Below, in pieces: positions 1 through 14,713 of a DNA stretch of 64,000 bases. The position numbers and the translations under genes were made by a program. The stretch is from NCBI GenBank assembly GCA_949987705.1, contig OX465286.1, forward strand, positions 26,235,657-26,299,656, in the 5' to 3' direction. This DNA comes from Thereva unica (Eukaryota > Arthropoda > Insecta > Diptera > Therevidae). Under the pieces are notes generated by a model, which was not told the DNA's origin, did not search any database, and saw nothing but the letters and a program-made list of their open reading frames with translations. Position 1 is the first letter of the stretch, and each line of letters begins with the position of its first letter.

Positions 1-3000
1 ACTCGATGAATGTAACTTAATTTCGATGAATAAAGTGAATTTAAGTTATTTTCGATGTACTCGATGAATAAAACTTAATTTCGATGAATAAAGTGAATTT
101 AAGTTATTTTCGATGTACTGGATGAATATAAGTTAATTTCGATGAATAAAGTGAATGTAAGTTATTTTCGATGTACTCGATGAATGTAACTTAATTTCGA
201 TGAATAAAGTGAATTTAAGTTATTTTCGATGTACTCGATGAATATAACTTAATTTCGATGAATACAGTGAATTTAAGTTATTTTCGATGTACTGGATGAA
301 TATAACTTAATTTCGATGAATAAAGTGAATTTAAGTTATTTTTGATGTACTCGATGAATGTAACTTAATTTCGATGAATAAAGTGAATTTAAGTTATTTT
401 CGATGTACTGGATAAATATAACTTCATTTCGATGAATAAAGTGAATTTAAGTTATTTTCGATGTACTCGATGAATATAACTTCATTTCGATGAATAAAGT
501 GAATTTAAGTTATTTTCGATGAACTCGATGAATGTAACTTAATTTCGATGAATAAAGTGAATTTAAGTTATTTTCGATGTACTCGATGAATGTAACTTAA
601 TTTCGATGAATAAAGTGAATTTATGTCATTTTCGATGTACTCGATGAATGTAACTTAATTTCGATGAATAAAGTGAATTTAAGTTATTTTCAATGAACTC
701 GATGAATATAAGTTAATTTCGATGAATAAAGTGAATTTAAGCTATTTTCGATGTACTCGATGAATATAAGTTAATTTCGATGAATAAAGTGAATTGAAGT
801 TATTTTCGATGTACTCGATGAATATAACTTAATTTCGATGAATAAAGTGAATTTAAGTTATTTTCGATGTACTGGATGAATATAAGTTAATTTCGATGAA
901 TAAAGTGAATTTAAGCTATTTTCTATGTACTCGATGAATATAACTTAATTTCGATGAATAAAGTGAATTTAATTTATTTTCGATGTGCTCGATGAATGTA
1001 ACTTAATTTCGGTGAATAAAGTGAATTTAAGTTATTTTCGATGAACTCGATCAATGTAACTTAATTTCGATGAATAAAGTGAATTTAAGTTATTTTCGAT
1101 GTACTCGATGAATGTAACTTAATTTCGATGAATAAAGTGAATTTAAGTTATTTTCGATGTACTGGATGAATATAACTTAATTTCGATGAATAATGTGAAT
1201 TTAAGTTATTTTCGATGTACTCGATGAATATAACTTAATTTTGATGAATAAAGTGAATTTAAGTTATTTTCGATGTACTGGATGAATATAACTTAATTTC
1301 GATGAATAAAGTGAATTTAAGTTATTTTCGATGAACTCGATGAATGTAACTTAATTTCGATGAATAAAGTGAATTTAAGTTATTTTCGATGTACTCGATG
1401 AATATAACTTAATTTCGATGAATAAAGTGAATTTAAGTTATTTTCGATGTACTGGATGAATATAAGTTAATTTCGATGAATAAAGTGAATGTAAGTTATT
1501 TTCGATGTACTCGATGAATGTAACTTAATTTCGATGAATAAAGTGAATTTAAGTTATTTTCGATGTACTCGATGAATATAACTTAATTTCGATGAATACA
1601 GTGAATTTAAGTTATTTTCGATGTACTGGATGAATATAACTTAATTTCGATGAATAAAGTGAATTTAAGTTATTTTTGATGTACTCGATGAATGTAACTT
1701 AATTTCGATGAATAAAGTGAATTTAAGTTATTTTCGATGTACTGGATGAATATAACTTCATTTCGATGAATAAAGTGAATTTAAGTTATTTTCGATGTAC
1801 TCGATGAATATAACTTCATTTCGATGAATAAAGTGAATTTAAGTTATTTTCGATGTACTCGATGAATGTAACTTAATTTCGATGAATAAAGTGAATTTAA
1901 GTTATTTTCAATGTACTGGATGAATATAACTTAATTTCGATGAATAAAGTGAATTTAAGTTATTTTCGATGTACTGGATGAATATAACTTAATTTCGATG
2001 AATAAAGTGAATTTAAGTTATTTTCGATGTACTCGATGAATATAACTTCACTTCGATGAATAAAGTGAATTTAAGTTATTTTCGATGTACTGGATGAATA
2101 TAAGTTAATTTCGATGAATAAAGTGAATTTAAGTTATTTTCGATGTACTCGATGAATGTAACTTAATTTCGATGAATAAAGTGAATTTAAGTTATTTTCG
2201 ATGTACTGGATGAATATAACTTCATTTCGATGAATAAAGTGAATTTAAGTTATTTTCGATGTACTCGATGAATATAACTTAATTTCGATGAATAAAGTGA
2301 ATTTAAGTTATTTTCGATGTACCTACTCGATGAATGTAACTTAATTTCGATGAATAAAGTGAATTTAAGTTATTTTCAATGTACTGGATGAATATATCTT
2401 AATTTCGATGAATAAAGTGAATTTAAGTTATTTTCGATGTACTGGATGAATATAACTTAATTTCGATGAATAAAGTGAATTTAAGTTATTTTCGATGTAC
2501 TCGATGAATATAACTTCACTTCGATGAATAAAGTGAATTTAAGTTATTTTCGATGTACTGGATGAATATAAGTTAATTTCGATGAATAAAGTGAATTTAA
2601 GTTATTTTCGATGTACTCGATGAATATAACTTAATTTCGATGAATAAAGTGAATTTAAGTTATTTTCGATGTACTCGATGAATATAACTTCATTTCGATG
2701 AATAAAGTGAATTTAAGTTATTTTCGATGTACTGGATGAATATAACTTAATTTCGATGAATAAAGTGAATTTAAGTTATTTTCGATGAACTCGATGAATG
2801 TAACTTAATTTCGATGAATAAAGTGAATTTAAGTTATTTTCGATGTACTGGATGAATATAACTTCATTTCGATGAATAAAGTGAATTTAAGTTATTTTCG
2901 ATGTACTCGATGAATGTAACTTAATTTCGATGAATAAAGTGAATTTAAGTTATTTTCGATGTACTCGATGAATGTAACTTAATTTCGATGAATAATGTGA

Positions 3001-6000
3001 ATTTAAGTTATTTTCGATGTACTCGATGAATATAACTTAATTTTGATGAATAAAGTGAATTTAAGTTATTTTCGATGTACTGGATGAATATAACTTAATT
3101 TCGATGAATAAAGTGAATTTAAGTTATTTTCGATGAACTCGATGAATGTAACTTAATTTCGATGAATAAAGTGAATTTAAGTTATTTTCGATGTACTGGA
3201 TGAATATAACTTAATTTCGATGAATAAAGTGAATTTAAGTTATTTTCGATGTACTCGATGAATGTAACTTAATTTCGATGAATAAAGTGAATTTAAGCTA
3301 TTTTCTATGTACTCGATGAATATAACTTAATTTCGATGAATAAAGTGAATTTAATTTATTTTCGATGTGCTCGATGAATGTAACTTAATTTCGGTGAATA
3401 AAGTGAATTTAAGTTATTTTCGATGAACTCGATCAATGTAACTTAATTTCGATGAATAAAGTGAATTTAAGTTATTTTCGATGTACTCGATGAATGTAAC
3501 TTAATTTCGATGAATAAAGTGAATTTAAGTTATTTTCGATGTACTGGATGAATATAACTTAATTTCGATGAATAATGTGAATTTAAGTTATTTTCGATGT
3601 ACTCGATGAATATAACTTAATTTTGATGAATAAAGTGAATTTAAGTTATTTTCGATGTACTGGATGAATATAAGTTAATTTCGATGAATAAAGTGAATGT
3701 AAGTTATTTTCGATGTACTCGATGAATGTAACTTAATTTCGATGAATAAAGTGAATTTAAGTTATTTTCGATGTACTCGATGAATATAACTTAATTTCGA
3801 TGAATACAGTGAATTTAAGTTATTTTCGATGTACTGGATGAATATAACTTAATTTCGATGAATAAAGTGAATTTAAGTTATTTTTGATGTACTCGATGAA
3901 TGTAACTTAATTTCGATGAATAAAGTGAATTTAAGTTATTTTCGATGTACTGGATGAATATAACTTCATTTCGATGAATAAAGTGAATTTAAGTTATTTT
4001 CGATGTACTCGATGAATATAACTTCATTTCGATGAATAAAGTGAATTTAAGTTATTTTCGATGTACTCGATGAATGTAACTTAATTTCGATGAATAAAGT
4101 GAATTTAAGTTATTTTCAATGTACTGGATGAATATAACTTAATTTCGATGAATAAAGTGAATTTAAGTTATTTTCGATGTACTGGATGAATATAACTTCA
4201 TTTCGATGAATAAAGTGAATTTAAGTTATTTTCGATGTACTCGATGAATATAACTTCACTTCGATGAATAAAGTGAATTTAAGTTATTTTCGATGTACTG
4301 GATGAATATAAGTTAATTTCGATGAATAAAGTGAATTTAAGTTATTTTCGATGTACTCGATGAATATAACTTAATTTCGATGAATAAAGTGAATTTAAGT
4401 TATTTTCGATATACTCGATGAATATAACTTCATTTCGATGAATAAAGTGAATTTAAGTTATTTTCGATGTACTCGATGAATGTAACTTAATTTCGATGAA
4501 TAAAGTGAATTTAAGTTATTTTCAATGTACTGGATGAATATAACTTAATTTCGATGAATAAAGTGAATTTAAGTTATTTTCGATGTACTGGATGAATATA
4601 ACTTAATTTCGATGAATAAAGTGAATTTAAGTTATTTTCGATGTACTCGATGAATATAACTTCACTTCGATGAATAAAGTGAATTTAAGTTATTTTCGAT
4701 ATACTGGATGAATATAACTTAATTTCGATGAATAAAGTGAATTTAAGTTATTTTCGATGAACTCGATGAATGTAACTTAATTTCGATGAATAAAGTGAAT
4801 TTAAGTTATTTTCGATGTACTGGATGAATATAACTTCATTTCGATGAATAAAGTGAATTTAAGTTATTTTCGATGTACTCGATGAATGTAACTTAATTTC
4901 GATGAATAAAGTGAATTTAAGTTATTTTCAATGTACTGGATGAATATAACTTAATTTCGATGAATAAAGTGAATTTAAGTTATTTTCGATGTACTGGATG
5001 AATATAACTTAATTTCGACGAATAAAGTGAATTTAAGTTATTTTCGATGTACTCGATGAATATAACTTCACTTCGATGAATAAAGTGAATTTAAGTTATT
5101 TTCGATGTACTGGATGAATGTAAGTTAATTTCGATGAATAAAGTGAATTTAAGTTATTTTCGATGTACTCGATGAATATAACTTAATTTCGATGAATAAA
5201 GTGAATTTAAGTTATTTTCGATGTACTGGATGAATATAAGTTAATTTCGATGAATAAAGTGAATTTAAGTTATTTTCGATGTACTCGATGAATATAACTT
5301 CATTTCGATGAATAAAGTGAATTTAAGTTATTTTCGATGTACTGGATGAATATTACTTAATTTCGATGAATAAAGTGAATTTAAGTTATTTTCGATGTAC
5401 TCGATGAATATAACTTCATTTCGATGAATAAAGTGAATTTAAGTTATTTTCGATGTACTGGATGAATATAACTTCATTTCGATGAATAAAGTGAATTTAA
5501 GTTATTTTCGATGTACTGGATGAATATAACTTAATTTCGATGAATAAAGTGAATTTAAGTTATTTTCGATGAACTCGATGAATGTAACTTAATTTCGATG
5601 AATAAAGTGAATTTAAGTTATTTTCGATGTACTGGATGAATATAAGTTAATTTCGATGAATAAAGTGAATTTAAGTTATTTTCGATGTACTCGATGAATA
5701 TAACTTCATTTCGATGAATAAACTGAATTTAAGTTATTTTCGATGTACTGGATGAATATAACTTAATTTCGATGAATAAAGTGAATTTAAGTTATTTTCG
5801 ATGTACTGGATGAATATAACTTCATTTCGATGAATAAAGTGAATTTAAGTTATTTTTGATGTACTCGATGAATGTAACTTAATTTCGATGAATAAAGTGA
5901 ATTTAAGCTATTTTCGATGTACTCGATGAATATAAGTTAATTTCGATGAATAAAGTGAATTGAAGTTATTTTCGATGTACTCGATGAATATAACTTAATT

Positions 6001-9000
6001 TCGATGAATAAAGTGAATTTAAGTTATTTTCGATGTACTGGATGAATATAAGTTAATTTCGATGAATAAAGTGAATTTAAGCTATTTTCTATGTACTCGA
6101 TGAATATAACTTAATTTCGATGAATAAAGTGAATTTAATTTATTTTCGATGTGCTCGATGAATGTAACTTAATTTCGGTGAATAAAGTGAAATTAAGTTA
6201 TTTTCGATGAACTCGATCAATGTAACTTAATTTCGATGAATAAAGTGAATTTAAGTTATTTTCGATGTACTCGATGAATGTAACTTAATTTCGATGAATA
6301 AAGTGAATTTAAGTTATTTTCGATGTACTGGATGAATATAACTTAATTTCGATGAATAAAGTGAATTTAAGTTATTTTCGATGTACTCGATGAATATAAC
6401 TTAATTTCGATGAATAAAGTGAATTTAAGTTATTTTCGATGTACTCGATGAATATAACTTAATTTCGATGAATAAAGTGAATTTAAGTTATTTTCGATGT
6501 ACTCGATGAATATAACTTCATTTCGATGAATAAAGTGAATTTAAGTTATTTTCGATGTACTGGATGAATATAACTTAATTTCGATGAATAAAGTGAATTT
6601 AAGTTATTTTCGATGAACTCGATGAATGTAACTTAATTTCGATGAATAAAGTGAATTTAAGTTATTTTCGATGTACTCGATGAATATAACTTAATTTCGA
6701 TGAATAAAGTGAATTTAAGTTATTTTCGATGTACTGGATGAATATAAGTTAATTTCGATGAATAAAGTGAATGTAAGTTATTTTCGATGTACTCGATGAA
6801 TGTAACTTAATTTCGATGAATAAAGTGAATTTAAGTTATTTTCGATGTACTCGATGAATATAACTTAATTTCGATGAATACAGTGAATTTAAGTTATTTT
6901 CGATGTACTGGATGAATATAACTTAATTTCGATGAATAAAGTGAATTTAAGTTATTTTTGATGTACTCGATGAATGTAACTTAATTTCGATGAATAAAGT
7001 GAATTTAAGTTATTTTCGATGTACTGGATGAATATAACTTCATTTCGATGAATAAAGTGAATTTAAGTTATTTTCGATGTACTCGATGAATATAACTTCA
7101 TTTCGATGAATAAAGTGAATTTAAGTTATTTTCGATGTACTCGATGAATGTAACTTAATTTCGATGAATAAAGTGAATTTAAGTTATTTTCAATGTACTG
7201 GATGAATATATCTTAATTTCGATGAATAAAGTGAATTTAAGTTATTTTCGATGTACTGGATGAATATAACTTAATTTCGATGAATAAAGTGAATTTAAGT
7301 TATTTTCGATGTACTCGATGAATATAACTTCACTTCGATGAATAAAGTGAATTTAAGTTATTTTCGATGTACTGGATGAATATAAGTTAATTTCGATGAA
7401 TAAAGTGAATTTAAGTTATTTTCGATGTACTCGATGAATATAACTTAATTTCGATGAATAAAGTGAATTTAAGTTATTTTCGATGTACTCGATGAATATA
7501 ACTTCATTTCGATGAATAAAGTGAATTTAAGTTATTTTCGATGTACTGGATGAATATAACTTAATTTCGATGAATAAAGTGAATTTAAGTTATTTTCGAT
7601 GAACTCGATGAATGTAACTTAATTTCGATGAATAAAGTGAATTTAAGTTATTTTCGATGTACTGGATGAATATAACTTCATTTCGATGAATAAAGTGAAT
7701 TTAAGTTATTTTCGATGTACTCGATGAATGTAACTTAATTTCGATGAATAAAGTGAATTTAAGTTATTTTCGATGTACTCGATGAATGTAACTTAATTTC
7801 GATGAATAAAGTGAATTTAAGTTATTTTCAATGTACTGGATGAATATAACTTAATTTCGATGAATAAAGTGAATTTAAGTTATTTTCGATGTACTGGATG
7901 AATATAACTTAATTTCGATGAATAAAGTGAATTTAAGTTATTTTCGATGTACTCGATGAATATAACTTCACTTCGATGAATAAAGTGAATTTAAGTTATT
8001 TTCGATGTACTGGATGAATGTAAGTTAATTTCGATGAATAAAGTGAATTTAAGTTATTTTCGATGTACTCGATGAATATAACTTAATTTCGATGAATAAA
8101 GTGAATTTAAGTTATTTTCGATGTACTGGATGAATATAAGTTAATTTCGATGAATAAAGTGAATTTAAGTTATTTTCGATGTACTCGATGAATATAACTT
8201 CATTTCGATGAATAATGAATTTAAGTTATTTTCGATGTACTGGATGAATATTACTTAATTTCGATGAATAAAGTGAATTTAAGTTATTTTCGATGTACTC
8301 GATGAATATAACTTCATTTCGATGAATAAAGTGAATTTAAGTTATTTTCGATGTACTGGATGAATATAACTTCATTTCGATGAATAAAGTGAATTTAAGT
8401 TATTTTCGATGTACTGGATGAATATAACTTAATTTCGATGAATAAAGTGAATTTAAGTTATTTTCGATGAACTCGATGAATGTAACTTAATTTCGATGAA
8501 TAAAGTGAATTTAAGTTATTTTCGATGTACTGGATGAATATAAGTTAATTTCGATGAATAAAGTGAATTTAAGTTATTTTCGATGTACTCGATGAATATA
8601 ACTTCATTTCGATGAATAAACTGAATTTAAGTTATTTTCGATGTACTGGATGAATATAACTTAATTTCGATGAATAAAGTGAATTTAAGTTATTTTCGAT
8701 GTACTGGATGAATATAACTTCATTTCGATGAATAAAGTGAATTTAAGTTATTTTTGATGTACTCGATGAATGTAACTTAATTTCGATGAATAAAGTGAAT
8801 TTAAGCTATTTTCGATGTACTCGATGAATATAAGTTAATTTCGATGAATAAAGTGAATTGAAGTTATTTTCGATGTACTCGATGAATATAACTTAATTTC
8901 GATGAATAAAGTGAATTTAAGTTATTTTCGATGTACTGGATGAATATAAGTTAATTTCGATGAATAAAGTGAATTTAAGCTATTTTCTATGTACTCGATG

Positions 9001-12000
9001 AATATAACTTAATTTCGATGAATAAAGTGAATTTAATTTATTTTCGATGTGCTCGATGAATGTAACTTAATTTCGGTGAATAAAGTGAAATTAAGTTATT
9101 TTCGATGAACTCGATCAATGTAACTTAATTTCGATGAATAAAGTGAATTTAAGTTATTTTCGATGTACTCGATGAATGTAACTTAATTTCGATGAATAAA
9201 GTGAATTTAAGTTATTTTCGATGTACTGGATGAATATAACTTAATTTCGATGAATAAAGTGAATTTAAGTTATTTTCGATGTACTCGATGAATATAACTT
9301 AATTTCGATGAATAAAGTGAATTTAAGTTATTTTCGATGTACTCGATGAATATAACTTAATTTCGATGAATAAAGTGAATTTAAGTTATTTTCGATGTAC
9401 TCGATGAATATAACTTCATTTCGATGAATAAAGTGAATTTAAGTTATTTTCGATGTACTGGATGAATATAACTTAATTTCGATGAATAAAGTGAATTTAA
9501 GTTATTTTCGATGAACTCGATGAATGTAACTTAATTTCGATGAATAAAGTGAATTTAAGTTATTTTCGATGTACTCGATGAATATAACTTAATTTCGATG
9601 AATAAAGTGAATTTAAGTTATTTTCGATGTACTGGATGAATATAAGTTAATTTCGATGAATAAAGTGAATGTAAGTTATTTTCGATGTACTCGATGAATG
9701 TAACTTAATTTCGATGAATAAAGTGAATTTAAGTTATTTTCGATGTACTCGATGAATATAACTTAATTTCGATGAATACAGTGAATTTAAGTTATTTTCG
9801 ATGTACTGGATGAATATAACTTAATTTCGATGAATAAAGTGAATTTAAGTTATTTTTGATGTACTCGATGAATGTAACTTAATTTCGATGAATAAAGTGA
9901 ATTTAAGTTATTTTCGATGTACTGGATGAATATAACTTCATTTCGATGAATAAAGTGAATTTAAGTTATTTTCGATGTACTCGATGAATATAACTTCATT
10001 TCGATGAATAAAGTGAATTTAAGTTATTTTCGATGTACTCGATGAATGTAACTTAATTTCGATGAATAAAGTGAATTTAAGTTATTTTCAATGTACTGGA
10101 TGAATATATCTTAATTTCGATGAATAAAGTGAATTTAAGTTATTTTCGATGTACTGGATGAATATAACTTAATTTCGATGAATAAAGTGAATTTAAGTTA
10201 TTTTCGATGTACTCGATGAATATAACTTCACTTCGATGAATAAAGTGAATTTAAGTTATTTTCGATGTACTGGATGAATATAAGTTAATTTCGATGAATA
10301 AAGTGAATTTAAGTTATTTTCGATGTACTCGATGAATATAACTTAATTTCGATGAATAAAGTGAATTTAAGTTATTTTCGATGTACTCGATGAATATAAC
10401 TTCATTTCGATGAATAAAGTGAATTTAAGTTATTTTCGATGTACTGGATGAATATAACTTAATTTCGATGAATAAAGTGAATTTAAGTTATTTTCGATGA
10501 ACTCGATGAATGTAACTTAATTTCGATGAATAAAGTGAATTTAAGTTATTTTCGATGTACTGGATGAATATAACTTCATTTCGATGAATAAAGTGAATTT
10601 AAGTTATTTTCGATGTACTCGATGAATGTAACTTAATTTCGATGAATAAAGTGAATTTAAGTTATTTTCGATGTACTCGATGAATGTAACTTAATTTCGA
10701 TGAATAAAGTGAATTTAAGTTATTTTCAATGTACTGGATGAATATAACTTAATTTCGATGAATAAAGTGAATTTAAGTTATTTTCGATGTACTGGATGAA
10801 TATAACTTAATTTCGATGAATAAAGTGAATTTAAGTTATTTTCGATGTACTCGATGAATATAACTTCACTTCGATGAATAAAGTGAATTTAAGTTATTTT
10901 CGATGTACTGGATGAATGTAAGTTAATTTCGATGAATAAAGTGAATTTAAGTTATTTTCGATGTACTCGATGAATATAACTTAATTTCGATGAATAAAGT
11001 GAATTTAAGTTATTTTCGATGTACTGGATGAATATAAGTTAATTTCGATGAATAAAGTGAATTTAAGTTATTTTCGATGTACTCGATGAATATAACTTCA
11101 TTTCGATGAATAAAGTGAATTTAAGTTATTTTCGATGTACTGGATGAATATTACTTAATTTCGATGAATAAAGTGAATTTAAGTTATTTTCGATGTACTC
11201 GATGAATATAACTTCATTTCGATGAATAAAGTGAATTTAAGTTATTTTCGATGTACTGGATGAATATAACTTCATTTCGATGAATAAAGTGAATTTAAGT
11301 TATTTTCGATGTACTGGATGAATATAACTTAATTTCGATGAATAAAGTGAATTTAAGTTATTTTCGATGAACTCGATGAATGTAACTTAATTTCGATGAA
11401 TAAAGTGAATTTAAGTTATTTTCGATGTACTGGATGAATATAAGTTAATTTCGATGAATAAAGTGAATTTAAGTTATTTTCGATGTACTCGATGAATATA
11501 ACTTCATTTCGATGAATAAACTGAATTTAAGTTATTTTCGATGTACTGGATGAATATAACTTAATTTCGATGAATAAAGTGAATTTAAGTTATTTTCGAT
11601 GTACTGGATGAATATAACTTCATTTCGATGAATAAAGTGAATTTAAATTATTTTTGATGTACTCGATGAATGTAACTTAATTTCGATGAATAAAGTGAAT
11701 TTAAGTTATTTTCGATGTACTGGATGAATATAACTTCATTTCGAAGAATAAAGTGAATTTAAGTTATTTTCGATGTACTCGATGAATATAACTTCATTTC
11801 GATGAATAAAGTGAATTTAAGTTATTTTCGATGAACTCGATGAATGTAACTTAATTTCGATGAATAAAGTGAATTTAAGTTATTTTCGATGTACTCGATG
11901 AATGTAACTTAATTTCGATGAATAAAATGAATTTATGTCATTTTCGATGTACTCGATGAATGTAACTTAATTTCGAGGAATAAAGTGAATTTAAGTTATT

Positions 12001-14713
12001 TTCGATGAACTCGATGAATATAAGTTAATTTCGATGAATAAAGTGAATTTAAGCTATTTTCTATGTACTCGATGAATATAACTTAATTTCGATGAATAAA
12101 GTGAATTTAATTTATTTTCGATGTGCTCGATGAATGTAACTTAATTTCGATGAATAAAGTGAATTTAAGTTATTTTCGATGTACTGGATGAATATAACTT
12201 CATTTCGATGAATAAAGTGAATTTAAGTTATTTTCGATGTACTCGATGAATATAACTTAATTTCGATGAATAAAGTGAATTTAAGTTATTTTCGATGTAC
12301 TCGATGAATGTAACTTAATTTCGATGAATAAAGTGAATTTAAGTTATTTTCAATGTACTGGATGAATATAACTTAATTTCGATGAATAAAGTGAATTTAA
12401 GTTATTTTCGATGTACTGGATGAATATAACTTAATTTCGATGAATAAAGTGAATTTAAGTTATTTTCGATGTACTCGATGAATATAACTTCACTTCGATG
12501 AATAAAGTGAATTTAAGTTATTTTCGATGTACTGGATGAATATAAGTTAATTTCGATGAATAAAGTGAATTTAAGTTATTTTCGATGTACTCGATGAATA
12601 TAACTTAATTTCGATGAATAAAGTGAATTTAAGTTATTTTCGATGTACTGGATGAATATAAGTTAATTTCGATGAATAAAGTGAATTTAAGTTATTTTCG
12701 ATGTACTCGATGAATATAACTTCATTTCGATGAATAAAGTGAATTTAAGTTATTTTCGATGTACTGGATGAATATTACTTAATTTCGATGAATAAAGTGA
12801 ATTTAAGTTATTTTCGATGTACTCGATGAATATAACTTCATTTCGATGAATAAAGTGAATTTAAGTTATTTTCGATGTACTGGATGAATATAACTTCATT
12901 TCGATGAATAAAGTGAATTTAAGTTATTTTCGATGTACTGGATGAATATAACTTAATTTCGATGAATAAAGTGAATTTAAGTTATTTTCGATGAACTCGA
13001 TGAATGTAACTTAATTTCGATGAATAAAGTGAATTTAAGTTATTTTCGATGTACTGGATGAATATAAGTTAATTTCGATGAATAAAGTGAATTTAAGTTA
13101 TTTTCGATGTACTCGATGAATATAACTTCATTTCGATGAATAAAGTGAATTTAAGTTATTTTCGATGTACTGGATGAATATAACTTAATTTCGTTGAATA
13201 AAGTGAATTTAAGTTATTTTCGATGTACTGGATGAATATAACTTCATTTCGATGAATAAAGTGAATTTAAGTTATTTTTGATGTACTCGATGAATGTAAC
13301 TTAATTTCGATGAATAAAGTGAATTTAAGTTATTTTCGATGTACTGGATGAATATAACTTCATTTCGATGAATAAAGTGAATTTAAGTTATTTTCGATGT
13401 ACTCGATGAATATAACTTCATTTCGATGAATAAAGTGAATTTAAGTTATTTTCGATGAACTCGATGAATGTAACTTAATTTCGATGAATAAAGTGAATTT
13501 AAGTTATTTTCGATGTACTCGATGAATGTAACTTAATTTCGATGAATAAAGTGAATTTATGTCATTTTCGATGTACTCGATGAATGTAACTTAATTTCGA
13601 GGAATAAAGTGAATTTAAGTTATTTTCGATGAACTCGATGAATATAAGTTAATTTCGATGAATAAAGTGAATTTAAACTATTTTCTATGTACTCGATGAA
13701 TATAACTTAATTTCGATGAATAAAGTGAATTTAATTTATTTTCGATGTGCTCGATGAATGTAACTTAATTTCGATGAATAAAGTGAATTTAAGTTATTTT
13801 CGATGAACTCAATGAATGTAACTTAATTTCGATGAATAAAGTGAATTTAAGTTATTTTCGATGTACTCGATGAATGTAACTTAATTTCGATGAATAAAGT
13901 GAATTTAAGTTATTTTCGATGTACTCGATGAATATAACTTAATTTCGATGAATAAAGTGAATTTAAGTTATTTTCGATGTACTCGATGAATATAACTTAA
14001 TTTCGATGAATAAAGTGAATTTAAGTTATTTTCGATGTACTCGATGAATATAACTTAATTTCGATGAATAAAGTGAATTTAAGTTATTTTCGATGTACTC
14101 GATGAATATAACTTCATTTCGATGAATAAAGTGAATTTAAGTTATTTTCGATGTACTGGATGAATATAACTTAATTTCGATGAATAAAGTGAATTTAAGT
14201 TATTTTCGATGAACTCGATGAATGTAACTTAATTTCGATGAATAAAGTGAATTTAAGTTATTTTCGATGTACGCGATGAATATAACTTAATTTCGAAGAA
14301 TAAAGTGAATTTAAGTTATTTTCGATGTACTGGATGAATATAAGTTAATTTCGATGAATAAAGTGAATGTAAGTTATTTTCGATGTACTCGATGAATGTA
14401 ACTTAATTTCGATGAATAAAGTGAATTTAAGTTATTTTCGATGTACTCGATGAATATAACTTAATTTCGATGAATACAGTGAATTTAAGTTATTTTCGAT
14501 GTACTGGATGAATATAACTTAATTTCGATGAATAAAGTGAATTTAAGTTATTTTTGATGTACTCGATGAATGTAACTTAATTTCGATGAATAAAGTGAAT
14601 TTAAGTTATTTTCGATGTACTGGATGAATATAACTTCATTTCGATGAATAAAGTGAATTTAAGTTATTTTCGATGTACTCGATGAATATAACTTCATTTC
14701 GATGAATAAAGTG
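1..14713. repeat. 58-bp satellite array, segment 1
   Basis: About 254 head-to-tail monomers of 58 bp. Each reads through two CGATGAAT-type boxes, a TAACTTAATTT or TAAGTTAATTT box, GTGAATTTAAG and TTATTTTCGATGT. Variants are concentrated at a few sites: ACTCGATG or ACTGGATG, TGTAACTT or TATAACTT or TATAAGTT, AATTTCG or CATTTCG, and GTACT or GAACT. Phase is kept almost perfectly. Exceptions are a 4-bp insertion at 2321-2324 and a 2-bp deletion near 8214. No reading frame stays open. The array is cut at 14713 by the LTR element. No protein-coding or RNA gene is visible in it. Confidence 0.98.
4861..11645. repeat. Higher-order repeat of 50 monomers (2900 bp)
   Basis: Within satellite segment 1 the pattern of monomer variants repeats every 2900 bp. 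Units lie at about 4861-7760, 7761-10658 (2 bp shorter) and a partial unit 10659 to about 11645. Rare variants recur at this spacing: an AACTGAA variant at 5721, 8619 and 11519, an AATATATC variant at 7205 and 10103, GAATGTAAG at 6769 and 9667, and ACAGTG at 6881 and 9779. The limits are by eye and good to about one monomer. Confidence 0.85.

Noticed and set aside
1..14713. CRISPR-like array of regular direct repeats
   Set aside because: Repeats are contiguous 58-bp monomers with no unique spacers, in a eukaryotic context with no cas genes. It is satellite DNA.
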